Positions 50,516 through 59,407 of a DNA stretch of 64,000 nucleotides are shown piece by piece; position 1 is the stretch's first letter, and every line of letters starts with the position of its first letter. The stretch comes from Nocardia bhagyanarayanae. GTDB taxonomy: Bacteria > Actinomycetota > Actinomycetes > Mycobacteriales > Mycobacteriaceae. A program made the translations under genes and the position numbers. Where the stretch lies: NCBI RefSeq assembly GCF_006716565.1, contig NZ_VFPG01000002.1, positions 992,001-1,056,000 of the forward strand, in the 5' to 3' direction. Under the pieces are notes generated by a model, which was given only the letters and a program-made list of their open reading frames with translations, was not told where the DNA came from and ran no database searches.

Positions 50516-51922
50516 CTAGTCCGCCTGCCGGGCGACCAGGACATTGTCGAGCACCCCGAGGGCGTCCGGTACCAGCACGGCGGCCGAGTAGTAGCAGCTG
50601 ACCAGGTAGGAGATGATCGATCGGTCGTCGATGCCCTTGAAACGCACGTTCAGACTCGGCTCGAACTCGTCCGGAATTCCGGTCTGGTGCAAACCGATCA
50701 CGCCCTGATCCTTTTCGCCGAGGCGCATGGCGAGGATCGAGGTGGTCCCGTTCTCGCTGACCGGGATCTTGCCGCACGGGTAGATCGGCACGCCACGCCA
50801 CGCGGGCACCCGGTGTCCGTCGACGTCCACCGGGTCGGGATAGATTCCGCGCTTGGTGCATTCGCGGCCGAACGCGGCGATCGCTTTCGGGTGCGCCAGA
50901 AACATTTTCGTGCTGCGGCGCATACTCAGCAGCTCGTCCATGTCGTCCGGGCTCGGCGGGCCGGACTCGGTGTAGATGCGCTGCTTGAGGTCACAGTTGT
51001 GCAGCAGACCGAAATCGGGATTGTTCACCAGATCGTGTTCCCGGCGTTCGTAGAGCGCCTCGATGGTCAGGCGCAACTGCTGTTCGACCTGGTTCATCGG
51101 ATCGTTGAACAGATCGGCGACGCGGGAATGCACCCGCAACACGCTCTGCGCGAGGCTGAGCTCGTATTCCCTTGGCGCGGCGTCGTAGTCGACGAAGGTG
51201 CCTTCCAGCAGCGGCTCGCCGTCGTGGCCCGAGGAGATCTCGATATCGGCCTCGCCCTTGGAATTCTGCCGATGCGCGGGCGCGGCGGCGGCGCGTTCGA
51301 GTTGCTCGCGCAATGCCGGTGCGGTGTCGACCATTTCGTCGAGCACTTGCCGCCGCAGCACGAGCATCGTCGTCTTGGTGACCGTCTTGACGGTTACCGG
51401 CCAAATGGCGGAGGAATCGAGCAAGGTTTCGACGCCGAAGTAATCACCGGTCCCGAGCATGCCGACCTTGGTCTGCTCGCCGAATTCTCCTGTGCCGATC
51501 TTGGCAAGCTTGCCGTGCACGATCAGGATGACCTGATTCATCGGATTGCCGAATTCCGCGACGACACTTCCGGGTTCGAGATCGCGCTGTTCGAAACGCT
51601 GCGCGAGCGCGGCAAGCGTTTCCTCGTCGTCGAATCCGCGCAACGGCGGAAGTTCTTGCAATTCGAGGGGTATCACGCGGGCCTGCCCGCCGTCGACGGC
51701 GAATTCGACCTCACCGTTGCCGACGGTGTGGGTCAGGCGCCGGTTGACACGGTAGATACCGCCGTTGACCTGCACCCAGGGCAGCGTGCGGGTGAGCCAG
51801 CGCGAGCTGATCCCCTGCATCTGCGGTTCGGATTTGGTGGTGTGCGCCAGCTGATGCGCGGCGCCCGTGCTCAGGCTTTTGCGAACGTTGTTTTCCGATT
51901 GGACTGGCATTTCGATGGTCAT
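50516..51922 (-). CDS. Family 2B encapsulin shell protein with cyclic-nucleotide-binding-like domain
   Basis: A 468-residue shell protein. Residues 1-95 form an N-arm and first fold elements ([25 protein letters not shown]). Residues 95-200 are an inserted cNMP-binding fold ([27 protein letters not shown] in parts; phosphate cassette [18 protein letters not shown]). The rest is the HK97-like part ([24 protein letters not shown] extended loop, [37 protein letters not shown]). The cassette lacks the usual arginine, so ligand binding is uncertain. ATG 51922 follows GTGAGG. It heads the operon with terpene cyclase, methyltransferase and idi. Confidence 0.92.
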   Translation of the reverse strand: MTIEMPVQSENNVRKSLSTGAAHQLAHTTKSEPQMQGISSRWLTRTLPWVQVNGGIYRVNRRLTHTVGNGEVEFAVDGGQARVIPLELQELPPLRGFDDEETLAALAQRFEQRDLEPGSVVAEFGNPMNQVILIVHGKLAKIGTGEFGEQTKVGMLGTGDYFGVETLLDSSAIWPVTVKTVTKTTMLVLRRQVLDEMVDTAPALREQLERAAAAPAHRQNSKGEADIEISSGHDGEPLLEGTFVDYDAAPREYELSLAQSVLRVHSRVADLFNDPMNQVEQQLRLTIEALYERREHDLVNNPDFGLLHNCDLKQRIYTESGPPSPDDMDELLSMRRSTKMFLAHPKAIAAFGRECTKRGIYPDPVDVDGHRVPAWRGVPIYPCGKIPVSENGTTSILAMRLGEKDQGVIGLHQTGIPDEFEPSLNVRFKGIDDRSIISYLVSCYYSAAVLVPDALGVLDNVLVARQAD

Positions 51923-52248
51923 GCGTGGTCCTCACCTCGAGGGGTCACCGGGACGGTCGATGGTGTTTCTTGGGCACGGCAGATCAGCAGACCGGAAAGG
52001 CCTGCGAAAGGAGAGACATACGTGTTGGAAAAGACTTGTGCGACAGTGCGTTCCAGACGGCATCGATGGTAGGTGGCGGAAGTGTTGCGGCGCAGCGAAA
52101 TTCGCAGATTCCGCAGGCCCGTATTCGGATGGTTACGACATGCGTTCGATCGAGTAACGACAGATAACGGCACGGCGACGCGCGCGAACATCCTGGGATG
52201 AATCATGGATTCGCCGACGATTCGCGGTTGGCTGGCTATCTTCTTGCC
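51923..52248. other. Divergent promoter region of the encapsulin operon
   Basis: No gene is supported here. It must contain the promoters of the encapsulin operon (minus) and of the 52249 gene (plus). I could not point to a convincing -10/-35 pair or operator palindrome by eye. Open frames on either strand lack ribosome sites. Confidence 0.4.
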
Positions 52249-53034
52249 ATGTTCACGTGGATCTACGTGTTGCCCATCTGGCTGGTCTTCCTCATCATCA
52301 CCGGCACCGCGGTACTACTCACTTCCGCAGGCATCTTGGTTTCACGCAAGTACGTGATCCGGATCTTCGGGCCCGAACCCGGCAAGAACGAAACCGTCAC
52401 GATGGTGCTGACCGTCGGCGGCGTGTTCTACGGACTGCTACTCGGCCTGATCGCGGCGGCGACCTACGAGTCCTACGACACCGCACAGGCCTTGGTCGCC
52501 GACGAGGCCGCCGCGCTCGGCACGCTCTACCGCGAGGTGGGCGCCTACCCCGAGCCGCAACGCACTCAGCTCCAAAGGGATCTGGTCGACTACGCCGACA
52601 ACGTGCTCACCGAGGCGTGGCCCGCGCTGCGCGAGGGGCGTGAGCCGATGGGCGGCACGGCTCTGGTGACTCGGTTCCAGACGAACCTGTTGGCCTTCGA
52701 GCCGCAGACGACCGCACAGGAGATCGTGCACGCCGCGACCATCGAACAGTTCGCGCAATTCGACTCCGACCGCAGGCACCGGATCAACGCCACCGCAGGC
52801 GGCATGCCCGATGTGCTGTGGTGGGTCATCCTGGTCGGTGGCGCGGTCAACCTGGTGTTGCTCTGCATGTTCAGCCTGAGCCGCGGCGCGCATCTGGTGC
52901 TCGGCGGCCTGTTCGCCTTCTTCCTCGGCGCGATGATCTTCCTGATCGCGGCCATGGACTATCCGTTCCGCGGTGATCTCAGCGTCAGCCCCGAACCGTT
53001 CGAGAGCATGTACATCCACGTCATGGGGCAGTGA
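52249..53034 (+). CDS. DUF4239 membrane protein
   Basis: A 261-residue membrane protein of the DUF4239 group, bestrophin-like in topology. Two helices lie at the N-terminus (WIYVLPIWLVFLIITGTAVLL and MVLTVGGVFYGLLLGLIAAA), followed by a charged helical loop and two C-terminal helices (WWVILVGGAVNLVLLCMF, GGLFAFFLGAMIFLIAAM). The motif VFYGLLLGLIAAATYESYDTA is family-typical. ATG 52249 removes an unconserved 17-residue leader that begins at ATG 52198; either is possible. It is divergent from the encapsulin operon. A role as ion channel is plausible but unproven. Confidence 0.8.
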   Translation: MFTWIYVLPIWLVFLIITGTAVLLTSAGILVSRKYVIRIFGPEPGKNETVTMVLTVGGVFYGLLLGLIAAATYESYDTAQALVADEAAALGTLYREVGAYPEPQRTQLQRDLVDYADNVLTEAWPALREGREPMGGTALVTRFQTNLLAFEPQTTAQEIVHAATIEQFAQFDSDRRHRINATAGGMPDVLWWVILVGGAVNLVLLCMFSLSRGAHLVLGGLFAFFLGAMIFLIAAMDYPFRGDLSVSPEPFESMYIHVMGQ

Positions 53035-53202
53035 TCGCGCTCACCTGCCATGGAACCTGTCACAGCCGACACATGAGGTCACCCCGATGTGGGAAGCTCG
53101 TCTATACGCGTGGACGGCATACTTCTCCGGGGGTCGGAAGGTGTCTCTTCGCGCCGAGCGCGCGGAGGTCGTGTGGCACATTGCAGGGTAGGGCCAGGAG
53201 CG

Positions 53203-56151
53203 ATGGTGAACTTCGGTAAGGAATTGGTGGGTTCGGTGCAGCGGTTGATGGCGACCGCGCAGAACGGCCTGGAGGTGATCCGCTTCGGTGGGCTCACCCA
53301 CGATGTCGAGTCGTCGCCCTTCGAGGTGGTCGAGCGGCGCAGGATGTATCGGCTGCGCCATTACTTCCCCGACGATGCCAGGCCCGGTCGCCCCGTCGCG
53401 GTACTGGTGCCGCCGCTGATGGTCAACGCCGACATCTGGGACGTGAACGCCGAGGACGGCGCCGTCGGCATTCTGCACCGCGGCGGAATAGATTGCTGGG
53501 TGGTCGATTTCGGTTCTCCGGCGAGCGAGGAGGGCGGCTGGGAGCGCGACCTCGCCGACCACGTGCTCGCGGTGAGCAGCGCCATCGACACGGTTTGCGA
53601 GGCGACCGGCAGCAATGTGCACCTGATGGGTTACTCGCAGGGCGGCATGTTCGCCTACCAGACCACCGCCTACCGCTTCGGCAAGGGCGTCGAGAGCATC
53701 GTGACGTTCGGCAGCCCGGTCGACATCGTCGCAGGCATGCCGTTCGGTCTGCCCTACGGTCTGGTCTCGGACGTGGCGGACTTCCTCGCCGACCACGTGG
53801 TGACGCGGCTGCCCATCACCGATTCGATGGTGCGGCTCGGCTTCCAGATGCTCGACCCGGTCAAGACCGCCAAGGCCAGGATCGACTTCCTGCGCCAGCT
53901 GCACGACCGTGAGGCGTTGCTGCCCAAGGAGCGTCAGCGCCGCTTCCTCAACAGCGACGGCTGGGTCGGCTACGCCGGACCCGCGGCCGCCGACCTGCTC
54001 AAGCAGTTCGTCGCGCACAACCGGATGATGCTCGGCGGTTTCGTGATTCGCGATCAGCCGATCTCGCTCGCCGAGCTGAAGTGCCCGATCCTGGCCTTCG
54101 TCGGCGAGGTGGACGACATCGGCCAGCCCGCCGCGGTGCGCGGCATCGTGCGCGCGGCGCCGAACGCGGAGGTCTTCGAGGCGAGTCTGGTCGCGGGCCA
54201 TTTCGGTCTGGTCGCGGGCAGCATGGCCACCAACCACACGTGGCCGCTGGTGCGCCAGTGGGTGGAGTGGATGGACGGCGACAAGCCGCTGCCCGAGGAG
54301 ATCTTCCGGATGTCCGAGCACGTGGCGACCAACCGCCCGCGCTCGGCGGCCACCCGGGTGGTGCACACCGCGGGGACGCTGGCCGAGGCGGGCGCCGGGG
54401 TCGGCAAGGCGCTGGAAGGCATCGCCAACAACACCGTGCGCGGTTCGATCGAGCTGGCGGGCGAGGCGGCGCGGGCGCTGCCCAGGTTGACCCGGTTGGG
54501 CATGATCCAGCCCAACACCCGCATCTCGCTCGGCAAGCTGCTGGCCGAGCAGGCCAAGCGGGCGCCGCTGCGCGAATGCTTCCTCTTCGAGGACCGGGTG
54601 CACACCAACGCGGCGGTGCAAGTCCGCATCGACAATGTGGTGCGCGGGCTCATCTCCGTCGGCATCCGCCCCGCGAGCCGGGTCGGCGTGCTCATGGAGA
54701 CCCGGCCGAGCGCCCTGGTGACGGTGGCGGCGCTGTCCCGGCTCGGCGCGGTGGCGGTGCTGCTCGCGCCGGGCAGCGAGCTGAACCGCGCCATCGAACT
54801 CACCGGCGCGGAGACGGTGATCGTCGATCCGGAGAATCTGCGTCAAGCGGCGGCGAGCGGCGCACGGGTTCTGGTGTTGGGCGGCGGCGAAGCCCGCGGA
54901 CTCGATATCCCGCTGGGCGACAACGTGATCGATCTCGAGCAGATCGATCCCACCCAGGTGCGGTTGCCCGGCTGGTACCGCCCCAACCCGGGCTTGGCGC
55001 GCGAGCTGGCCTTCGTGCTGGTGACCGGCACCGGTGACCGGCTGGAGACCAAGCACATCACCAACCACCGCTGGGCGCTCTCGGCCTTCGGCACCGCGAC
55101 CACCGCCGATCTCGACCGCAAGGACACGGTGTACTGCCTCGCGCCGCTGCACCACTCGTCGGGACTGCTGGTCAGCCTCGGCGGCGCCATCGCGGGCGGC
55201 AGCCGCATCGCGCTGGCCAGGTCGCTCGACCCGGAGCAGTTCGCCGAGGAGGTGCACCGCTACGGCGTCACGGTGGTGACCTACACCTGGACGATGCTGC
55301 GCGACATCCTCGACGCGGGAGTGTTCCCCGCCGGGCATCGGCACCCGATCCGGTTGTTCATCGGCTCGGGAATGCCCGCCGGACTGTGGCGGCGCACCAT
55401 GGACCAGTTCGAACCGGCGCGGGTGCTGGAGTTCTACGCCTCCATCGAGGGCGATGTGGTGCTCGCCAACGTGACCGGAGCCAAGGCCGGCTGCAAGGGC
55501 CGCCCGGTGCCCGGCACCGCCAAGGTCGAACTGGTGGCCTACGACCCGAGCGCCGGTCGCATCCTGGTCGACGATTCCGGTTTCGCCCGCCGCTGCGCGG
55601 ACAACGAGGTCGGTCTGCTGCTCGGCCGGGCCTCGGAAGGCGTCGACATCTCCGAGGGCGGTCTGCGCGGGGTGTTCACCGCGGGCGACTCGTGGATGCC
55701 GACCGAGAATCTGTTCCGCCGCGACAGCGACGGCGACTACTGGCTGGTCGACCGCAAGGACACGGTGATCCACACCGCGCGCGGTCCGGTGTTCGGCCAG
55801 CCGATCGTGGACGTGCTCAACGACATCACCGCCGTCGACATGGAGGTCGCCTACGGCCTTCCGGTCGACGATCACTGCCTGGCGGTGGCGGCGGTGTCCG
55901 TGCGAGCCGGCTTCCACCTGGAGCCGAAGGACGTCACCGAGGCGATGCGCGCCCTCGACCCCGACCAACGACCGGACGTGGTGTACGTGGTCGACGAGAT
56001 TCCGCGCAGCTCCAGCTACCGGCCGTCCACCCGCGCGGTGCAGGCGGCAGGCCGGCCGGAACCGGGTCCGCTCACCTGGTGGTACCACCGCGAGACCGAG
56101 AACTACGAGGTGCTCACCGAGACCGAGGCCCGCGCACTTTTCGGCGACTGA
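53203..56151 (+). CDS. Alpha/beta hydrolase-acyl-CoA synthetase fusion (Rv1683-like)
   Basis: A 982-residue two-domain protein matching the layout of M. tuberculosis Rv1683. Residues 1-390 are a PHA synthase/lipase-like hydrolase with nucleophile GYSQGG and GHFGL as likely histidine. Residues 460-982 are an AMP-binding synthetase: ARELAFVLVTGTGDRLETKHITN is the ATP-loop region, with GSGMPAG, FYASIEGD and WLVDRKDT later. The loop lacks the canonical SGTTGxPK, so adenylating activity is uncertain. It probably links ester release to acyl-CoA formation in lipid turnover. ATG 53203 has CCAGGAG upstream. Confidence 0.88.
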   Translation: MVNFGKELVGSVQRLMATAQNGLEVIRFGGLTHDVESSPFEVVERRRMYRLRHYFPDDARPGRPVAVLVPPLMVNADIWDVNAEDGAVGILHRGGIDCWVVDFGSPASEEGGWERDLADHVLAVSSAIDTVCEATGSNVHLMGYSQGGMFAYQTTAYRFGKGVESIVTFGSPVDIVAGMPFGLPYGLVSDVADFLADHVVTRLPITDSMVRLGFQMLDPVKTAKARIDFLRQLHDREALLPKERQRRFLNSDGWVGYAGPAAADLLKQFVAHNRMMLGGFVIRDQPISLAELKCPILAFVGEVDDIGQPAAVRGIVRAAPNAEVFEASLVAGHFGLVAGSMATNHTWPLVRQWVEWMDGDKPLPEEIFRMSEHVATNRPRSAATRVVHTAGTLAEAGAGVGKALEGIANNTVRGSIELAGEAARALPRLTRLGMIQPNTRISLGKLLAEQAKRAPLRECFLFEDRVHTNAAVQVRIDNVVRGLISVGIRPASRVGVLMETRPSALVTVAALSRLGAVAVLLAPGSELNRAIELTGAETVIVDPENLRQAAASGARVLVLGGGEARGLDIPLGDNVIDLEQIDPTQVRLPGWYRPNPGLARELAFVLVTGTGDRLETKHITNHRWALSAFGTATTADLDRKDTVYCLAPLHHSSGLLVSLGGAIAGGSRIALARSLDPEQFAEEVHRYGVTVVTYTWTMLRDILDAGVFPAGHRHPIRLFIGSGMPAGLWRRTMDQFEPARVLEFYASIEGDVVLANVTGAKAGCKGRPVPGTAKVELVAYDPSAGRILVDDSGFARRCADNEVGLLLGRASEGVDISEGGLRGVFTAGDSWMPTENLFRRDSDGDYWLVDRKDTVIHTARGPVFGQPIVDVLNDITAVDMEVAYGLPVDDHCLAVAAVSVRAGFHLEPKDVTEAMRALDPDQRPDVVYVVDEIPRSSSYRPSTRAVQAAGRPEPGPLTWWYHRETENYEVLTETEARALFGD

Positions 56152-56349
56152 GCCCGCGACCGAGCCCGTTCCGGCCGCACCGGTCCACGCCGGTGCGGCC
56201 GGAACGTGTTGTAGATCCGCTGGATTGGCCGCGGCTCGCGCACCCGGACAATTCGCGCCGCGGCGTCGGCTGGCATAGTTTGTCCGCGGGTCCGCCCGCG
56301 CGGCGCCGGAGGCCGCACCCGACGTCCGACAACCGTTCAGGGGTACTTG

Positions 56350-56949
56350 GTGAGTCAAAGCCTCATCTATCGCAATCGCGCCGTGTACGAGCTGCTGATG
56401 CGCGGGCTGTACGGCCGCCACTACGCGGCCAGGTACGGCGCGATCGCCGGGCTGGTGCCCGACGGCGCCGAGGTGGTCGACGTCTGCTGCGGTCCGGCGA
56501 CGTTGTACACCCGCTACCTGCGCGCCAAGTCGGTCGAATACACCGGGCTCGACCTGAACGAGGGTTTCGTCGCGGGCGTCTCCCGCGCGGGCGGTCGCGG
56601 GCTGGTCTGGAACATGCGCTCCGATACTCCGCTGCCGGAGGCGGACTACGTCATCATGCAGGCCAGCCTCTACCACTTCCTGCCCGAGCCGGGTCCGGTG
56701 CTGGATCGGATGCTCGCGGCCGCGCGCAAGGCCGTGATCGTCGCCGAACCCGTCCGCAACCTCGCGACCAGCCGCAACCGGATCCTGGCCACCGTCGGGC
56801 GCCGGTTCACCAACGCGGGCGACGGTCGCCAGGCGCACCGGTTCACCGAACCGACTCTGGACGACTTCTTCGACCGCTACAACTCCCGCATCGCCCACCG
56901 CTCCCTGATCGCGGGCGGCCGCGAGAAGCTGTACGTCCTCACCGCGTGA
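56350..56949 (+). CDS. Class I SAM-dependent methyltransferase
   Basis: A 199-residue Rossmann methyltransferase. Motif I is VVDVCCGPATLYTRYL, followed by an acidic loop YTGLDLNEGF, and motif IV is ADYVIMQASLYHFLPEPG. The N-terminal helices (RNRAVYELLMRGLYGRHYAARY) resemble enzymes that act on polar lipids or small sugars, but the substrate cannot be read. Start GTG 56350 (TTG 56347 is one codon earlier). It converges on the aminotransferase gene across repeat elements. Confidence 0.85.
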   Translation: MSQSLIYRNRAVYELLMRGLYGRHYAARYGAIAGLVPDGAEVVDVCCGPATLYTRYLRAKSVEYTGLDLNEGFVAGVSRAGGRGLVWNMRSDTPLPEADYVIMQASLYHFLPEPGPVLDRMLAAARKAVIVAEPVRNLATSRNRILATVGRRFTNAGDGRQAHRFTEPTLDDFFDRYNSRIAHRSLIAGGREKLYVLTA

Positions 56950-56951
56950 CC

Positions 56952-57003
56952 GACCGAAGGTGACCGCCACCGCGCCCGACCAGGTGAAGGTGACGTTCGG
57001 TCG
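56952..57003. repeat. GACCGAAGGTGACC-type palindromic elements
   Basis: GACCGAAGGTGACC at 56952-56965 and a GAAGGTGACGTTCGGTC form at 56986-57002 face each other in the convergent gap between the methyltransferase and the aminotransferase. The outer CGACCGAA/TTCGGTCG ends can pair. Similar elements occur at 45724-45770. Confidence 0.55.
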
Positions 57004-57013
57004 ATGTCGCGGG

Positions 57014-58153
57014 TCAGACGGTGAAGGCGGTGACCGCCTCGATCACCCTGGCCACCTGCTCGTCGCGCAGATCCGGCCAGAGCGGAAGACGCACAACGGT
57101 TCCGGAGAACTCCGCGCTGCGCAGGCAGGGCCGCGGCGTGCGGCCGAGCTTCAGACCCGCCGGGCTGGAGTCCAGCGGCACGTAGTGGAACGGAGCCGAG
57201 ATGCCGAGACCGCCGAGGTGCGCGATCAGGTCGTCGCGGCGCTGCTCGGTGGGCGTGCGCAGGTAGTACAGGTGCGCGGTGTGCGCGCGATCCTCGGGCA
57301 CCGTCATGAGGCGCACGTCGTTGCGCGCCGCCCAGTCCGCCAGCCCGGCGGCGTAGGCGTCCCACACCCGGTGCCTGCCGGACTGGATCGTGTCGAATTC
57401 GTCGAGCTGCGCGTCGAGCACCGCGGCGTTCAGCTCGCTGGGCAGGTAGCTGGAACCGATGTCCTGCCAGGAGTACTTGTCCACCGCGCCGCGCAGGAAG
57501 CGGGCACGGTCGGTGCCCTTCTCCCGGATGATCTCCGCGCGCGCCATCAGGATCTCGTCGGTGAGCAGCAGCGCGCCGCCCTCGCCGCAGTGCACGTTCT
57601 TGGTGTCGTGGAAGCTGAGCGTGCCCAGCGTGCCGATGGTGCCGAGCGGCCGTCCGCGCCAGCTGCCGCCGAGCCCGTGCGCGTTGTCCTCGACGACGGC
57701 GAAGCCGTACTGGGCGGCGAGCGCCAGCAGGCCTTCCATGTCGGCGGCGACACCGCCGTAGTGGATGACCACCACGGCCTTGGTGCGCTCGGTGACGGCG
57801 GCGGCCACCGATTCCGGATCCAGGTTGCCCGAGGCCGGGTCGATGTCGGCGAAGACGCAGGTCGCCCCGCGCAGCGCCATCGAGGTGGCCGTGGAGGTGA
57901 ACGCGAAGCTCGGCACGATCACTTCGTCGTCGGGGCCGAGCTCGAGCAGCAGACCGGCCATTTCCAGCGCGGAGGTGCACGAAGTGGTCAGCAGCGCGTG
58001 CGGCGCGCCGGTGATGGCCTTGAGCTTCGCGGTGGCCGACGCGGTGAACTGCCCGTCGCCATGGCTGTGGTCGGAGGCCAGCACGGCCTCCAGATTGGCC
58101 AGTTCCCGGCGCGCCCGGAACGGGCGGCTGAAGATGACGCGGTCAGTGCTCAA
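57014..58153 (-). CDS. rffA: dTDP-4-amino-4,6-dideoxygalactose transaminase-like enzyme
   Basis: A 379-residue DegT/DnrJ/EryC1 sugar aminotransferase, closest in pattern to RffA/WecE, which makes dTDP-Fuc4N from the 4-keto sugar with glutamate. PLP contacts are TTSCTSALEMAGLLL, the aspartate in VVEDNAHGLGG and the Schiff-base lysine in SFHDTKNVHCGEGG. Most WecE proteins begin with IPFNRPP; here VIFSRPFR. The start overlaps the end of the glycosyltransferase gene by 11 bases, so the amino sugar it makes is a likely donor for the envelope glycan genes nearby. Confidence 0.9.
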   Translation of the reverse strand: MSTDRVIFSRPFRARRELANLEAVLASDHSHGDGQFTASATAKLKAITGAPHALLTTSCTSALEMAGLLLELGPDDEVIVPSFAFTSTATSMALRGATCVFADIDPASGNLDPESVAAAVTERTKAVVVIHYGGVAADMEGLLALAAQYGFAVVEDNAHGLGGSWRGRPLGTIGTLGTLSFHDTKNVHCGEGGALLLTDEILMARAEIIREKGTDRARFLRGAVDKYSWQDIGSSYLPSELNAAVLDAQLDEFDTIQSGRHRVWDAYAAGLADWAARNDVRLMTVPEDRAHTAHLYYLRTPTEQRRDDLIAHLGGLGISAPFHYVPLDSSPAGLKLGRTPRPCLRSAEFSGTVVRLPLWPDLRDEQVARVIEAVTAFTV

Positions 58154-59228
58154 CCCGGTTGGTCCCCCTGCTCGTGGTCGTGGTCAGTTCCCGCGCGTCG
58201 ATCGGGCGCGGCGTCGGTGAGTCGACGGTGAGGTAGAGCGGCTTGCCCACCAGGATGTGCAGGGCGACGCCCAGATATTCGGCGATCAGGCCGAGCGAGA
58301 ACAGGATCGCTCCGGAACACAGCAGCAGCACCACGATGGTGGAGGCCCAGCCCTCCGGCGCCCAGCCGTCGGTGGTGAGCGCCTCGTACACGACGACGCC
58401 CGCCATCACCACACCGGCCAGCGCCAGCGTCACGCCGAGCATGCTGACCAGACGCAGGCCCCGGGTTCCGCTGCACAGGACCATTTTCCAGAACAGCGAG
58501 AACAGCCTGCGGTAGTTGTAGCCGGACTCTTCGCGCCCCTCGGCGCGCAGCACCACGGGCTCCTGGACGACCGTGCCGACCACCCAGGTCAGCGCCACGT
58601 CGAGGTACACGCCGTTGGAGGCGACCTCGGCGAGCTGGCGGCCGATGGCGCCGCGGATCAGCCGGTAGCTCTCGAACCTGGTCGAATCGGGGAAGGCGAA
58701 CAGCGTCGCCAGCACGATCTTGGCCCCGCGCGAGGTGAGGTTGCGCAGGAAACCGTGCGGGCGGGTGTTGGTCGGCTTGGAGTAGACCAGGTCCGCGCGC
58801 CCGGTGAGCGCCGCGTCGAGGAACGCACCGATGAAGCGCGGATCGTGCTGGCCGTCCTCGTCCATGGTGACGATCCAGTCGCCGCGCGCGGCCGACATTC
58901 CGGCGATGGTGGCGGCGTCCTGGCCGAAGTTGCGGCTCAGCCAGACGGTGCGCACCTCGGGGTAGGTCTGTTCCAGCTCTTGCAGGACGACATCGGAGCG
59001 ATCGGGCCCGTTGTCGTGCACCAGAATGATTTCCTGGACGGTGAACGCGGTGCCGCCCGGCGTCTGCGAGCCAGCGGTGAGCGCGTGCAGCTCGGCGACC
59101 AGTCCGCCGATGGTGTTCTCGCCCCGATACACCGGAACCACAACGGAAATGCCGTGCGGCCGGTCGAGGCCGGGACGTCCGTCCGCGACGGGGTCGGCGC
59201 GGTACGGGCGAGCGGAGGGAATCGGCAT
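58143..59228 (-). CDS. GtrB-like polyprenyl-phosphate glycosyltransferase (GT2)
   Basis: A 361-residue GT2 enzyme with a C-terminal pair of membrane helices (LGVTLALAGVVMAGVVVYEAL; TIVVLLLCSGAILFSLGLIAEYLG), the shape of dolichol-phosphate-mannose synthase-like GtrB/ArnC proteins. The catalytic fold has VVPVYRGENTIGGLV, the DXD motif MDEDGQHDP, and the FRSYRLI-like segment FESYRLIRGAIG. It would load a sugar onto polyprenyl phosphate at the cytoplasmic side. ATG 59228 gives usual length. It overlaps rffA and is divergent from the GtrC-like and GtrA genes. Confidence 0.92.
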   Translation of the reverse strand: MPIPSARPYRADPVADGRPGLDRPHGISVVVPVYRGENTIGGLVAELHALTAGSQTPGGTAFTVQEIILVHDNGPDRSDVVLQELEQTYPEVRTVWLSRNFGQDAATIAGMSAARGDWIVTMDEDGQHDPRFIGAFLDAALTGRADLVYSKPTNTRPHGFLRNLTSRGAKIVLATLFAFPDSTRFESYRLIRGAIGRQLAEVASNGVYLDVALTWVVGTVVQEPVVLRAEGREESGYNYRRLFSLFWKMVLCSGTRGLRLVSMLGVTLALAGVVMAGVVVYEALTTDGWAPEGWASTIVVLLLCSGAILFSLGLIAEYLGVALHILVGKPLYLTVDSPTPRPIDARELTTTTSRGTNRVEH

Positions 59229-59407
59229 CAGCTGAATCAACTTTCGATGACGGTGCGTGCCGGTACTGCCCGCTGGACAGCGGAGCCCGAGCCGCCGTGA
59301 ACTGTAGCACGATGCGAACAAGGCCTTCCGGTGCAGTTCATCAGACCATCATCAACACCTCGGCGGCCGATGCCAAGCGCTGCGGTGGGCTGTAGGGTTT
59401 GGAACTC

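Noticed and set aside
53041..56970. 1309-residue open frame on the minus strand
   Set aside because: It mirrors the hydrolase/synthetase fusion and the methyltransferase, whose plus-strand products carry clear motifs. Its own translation is rich in His, Arg, Val and Asp, as expected of the opposite frame of GC-rich genes.
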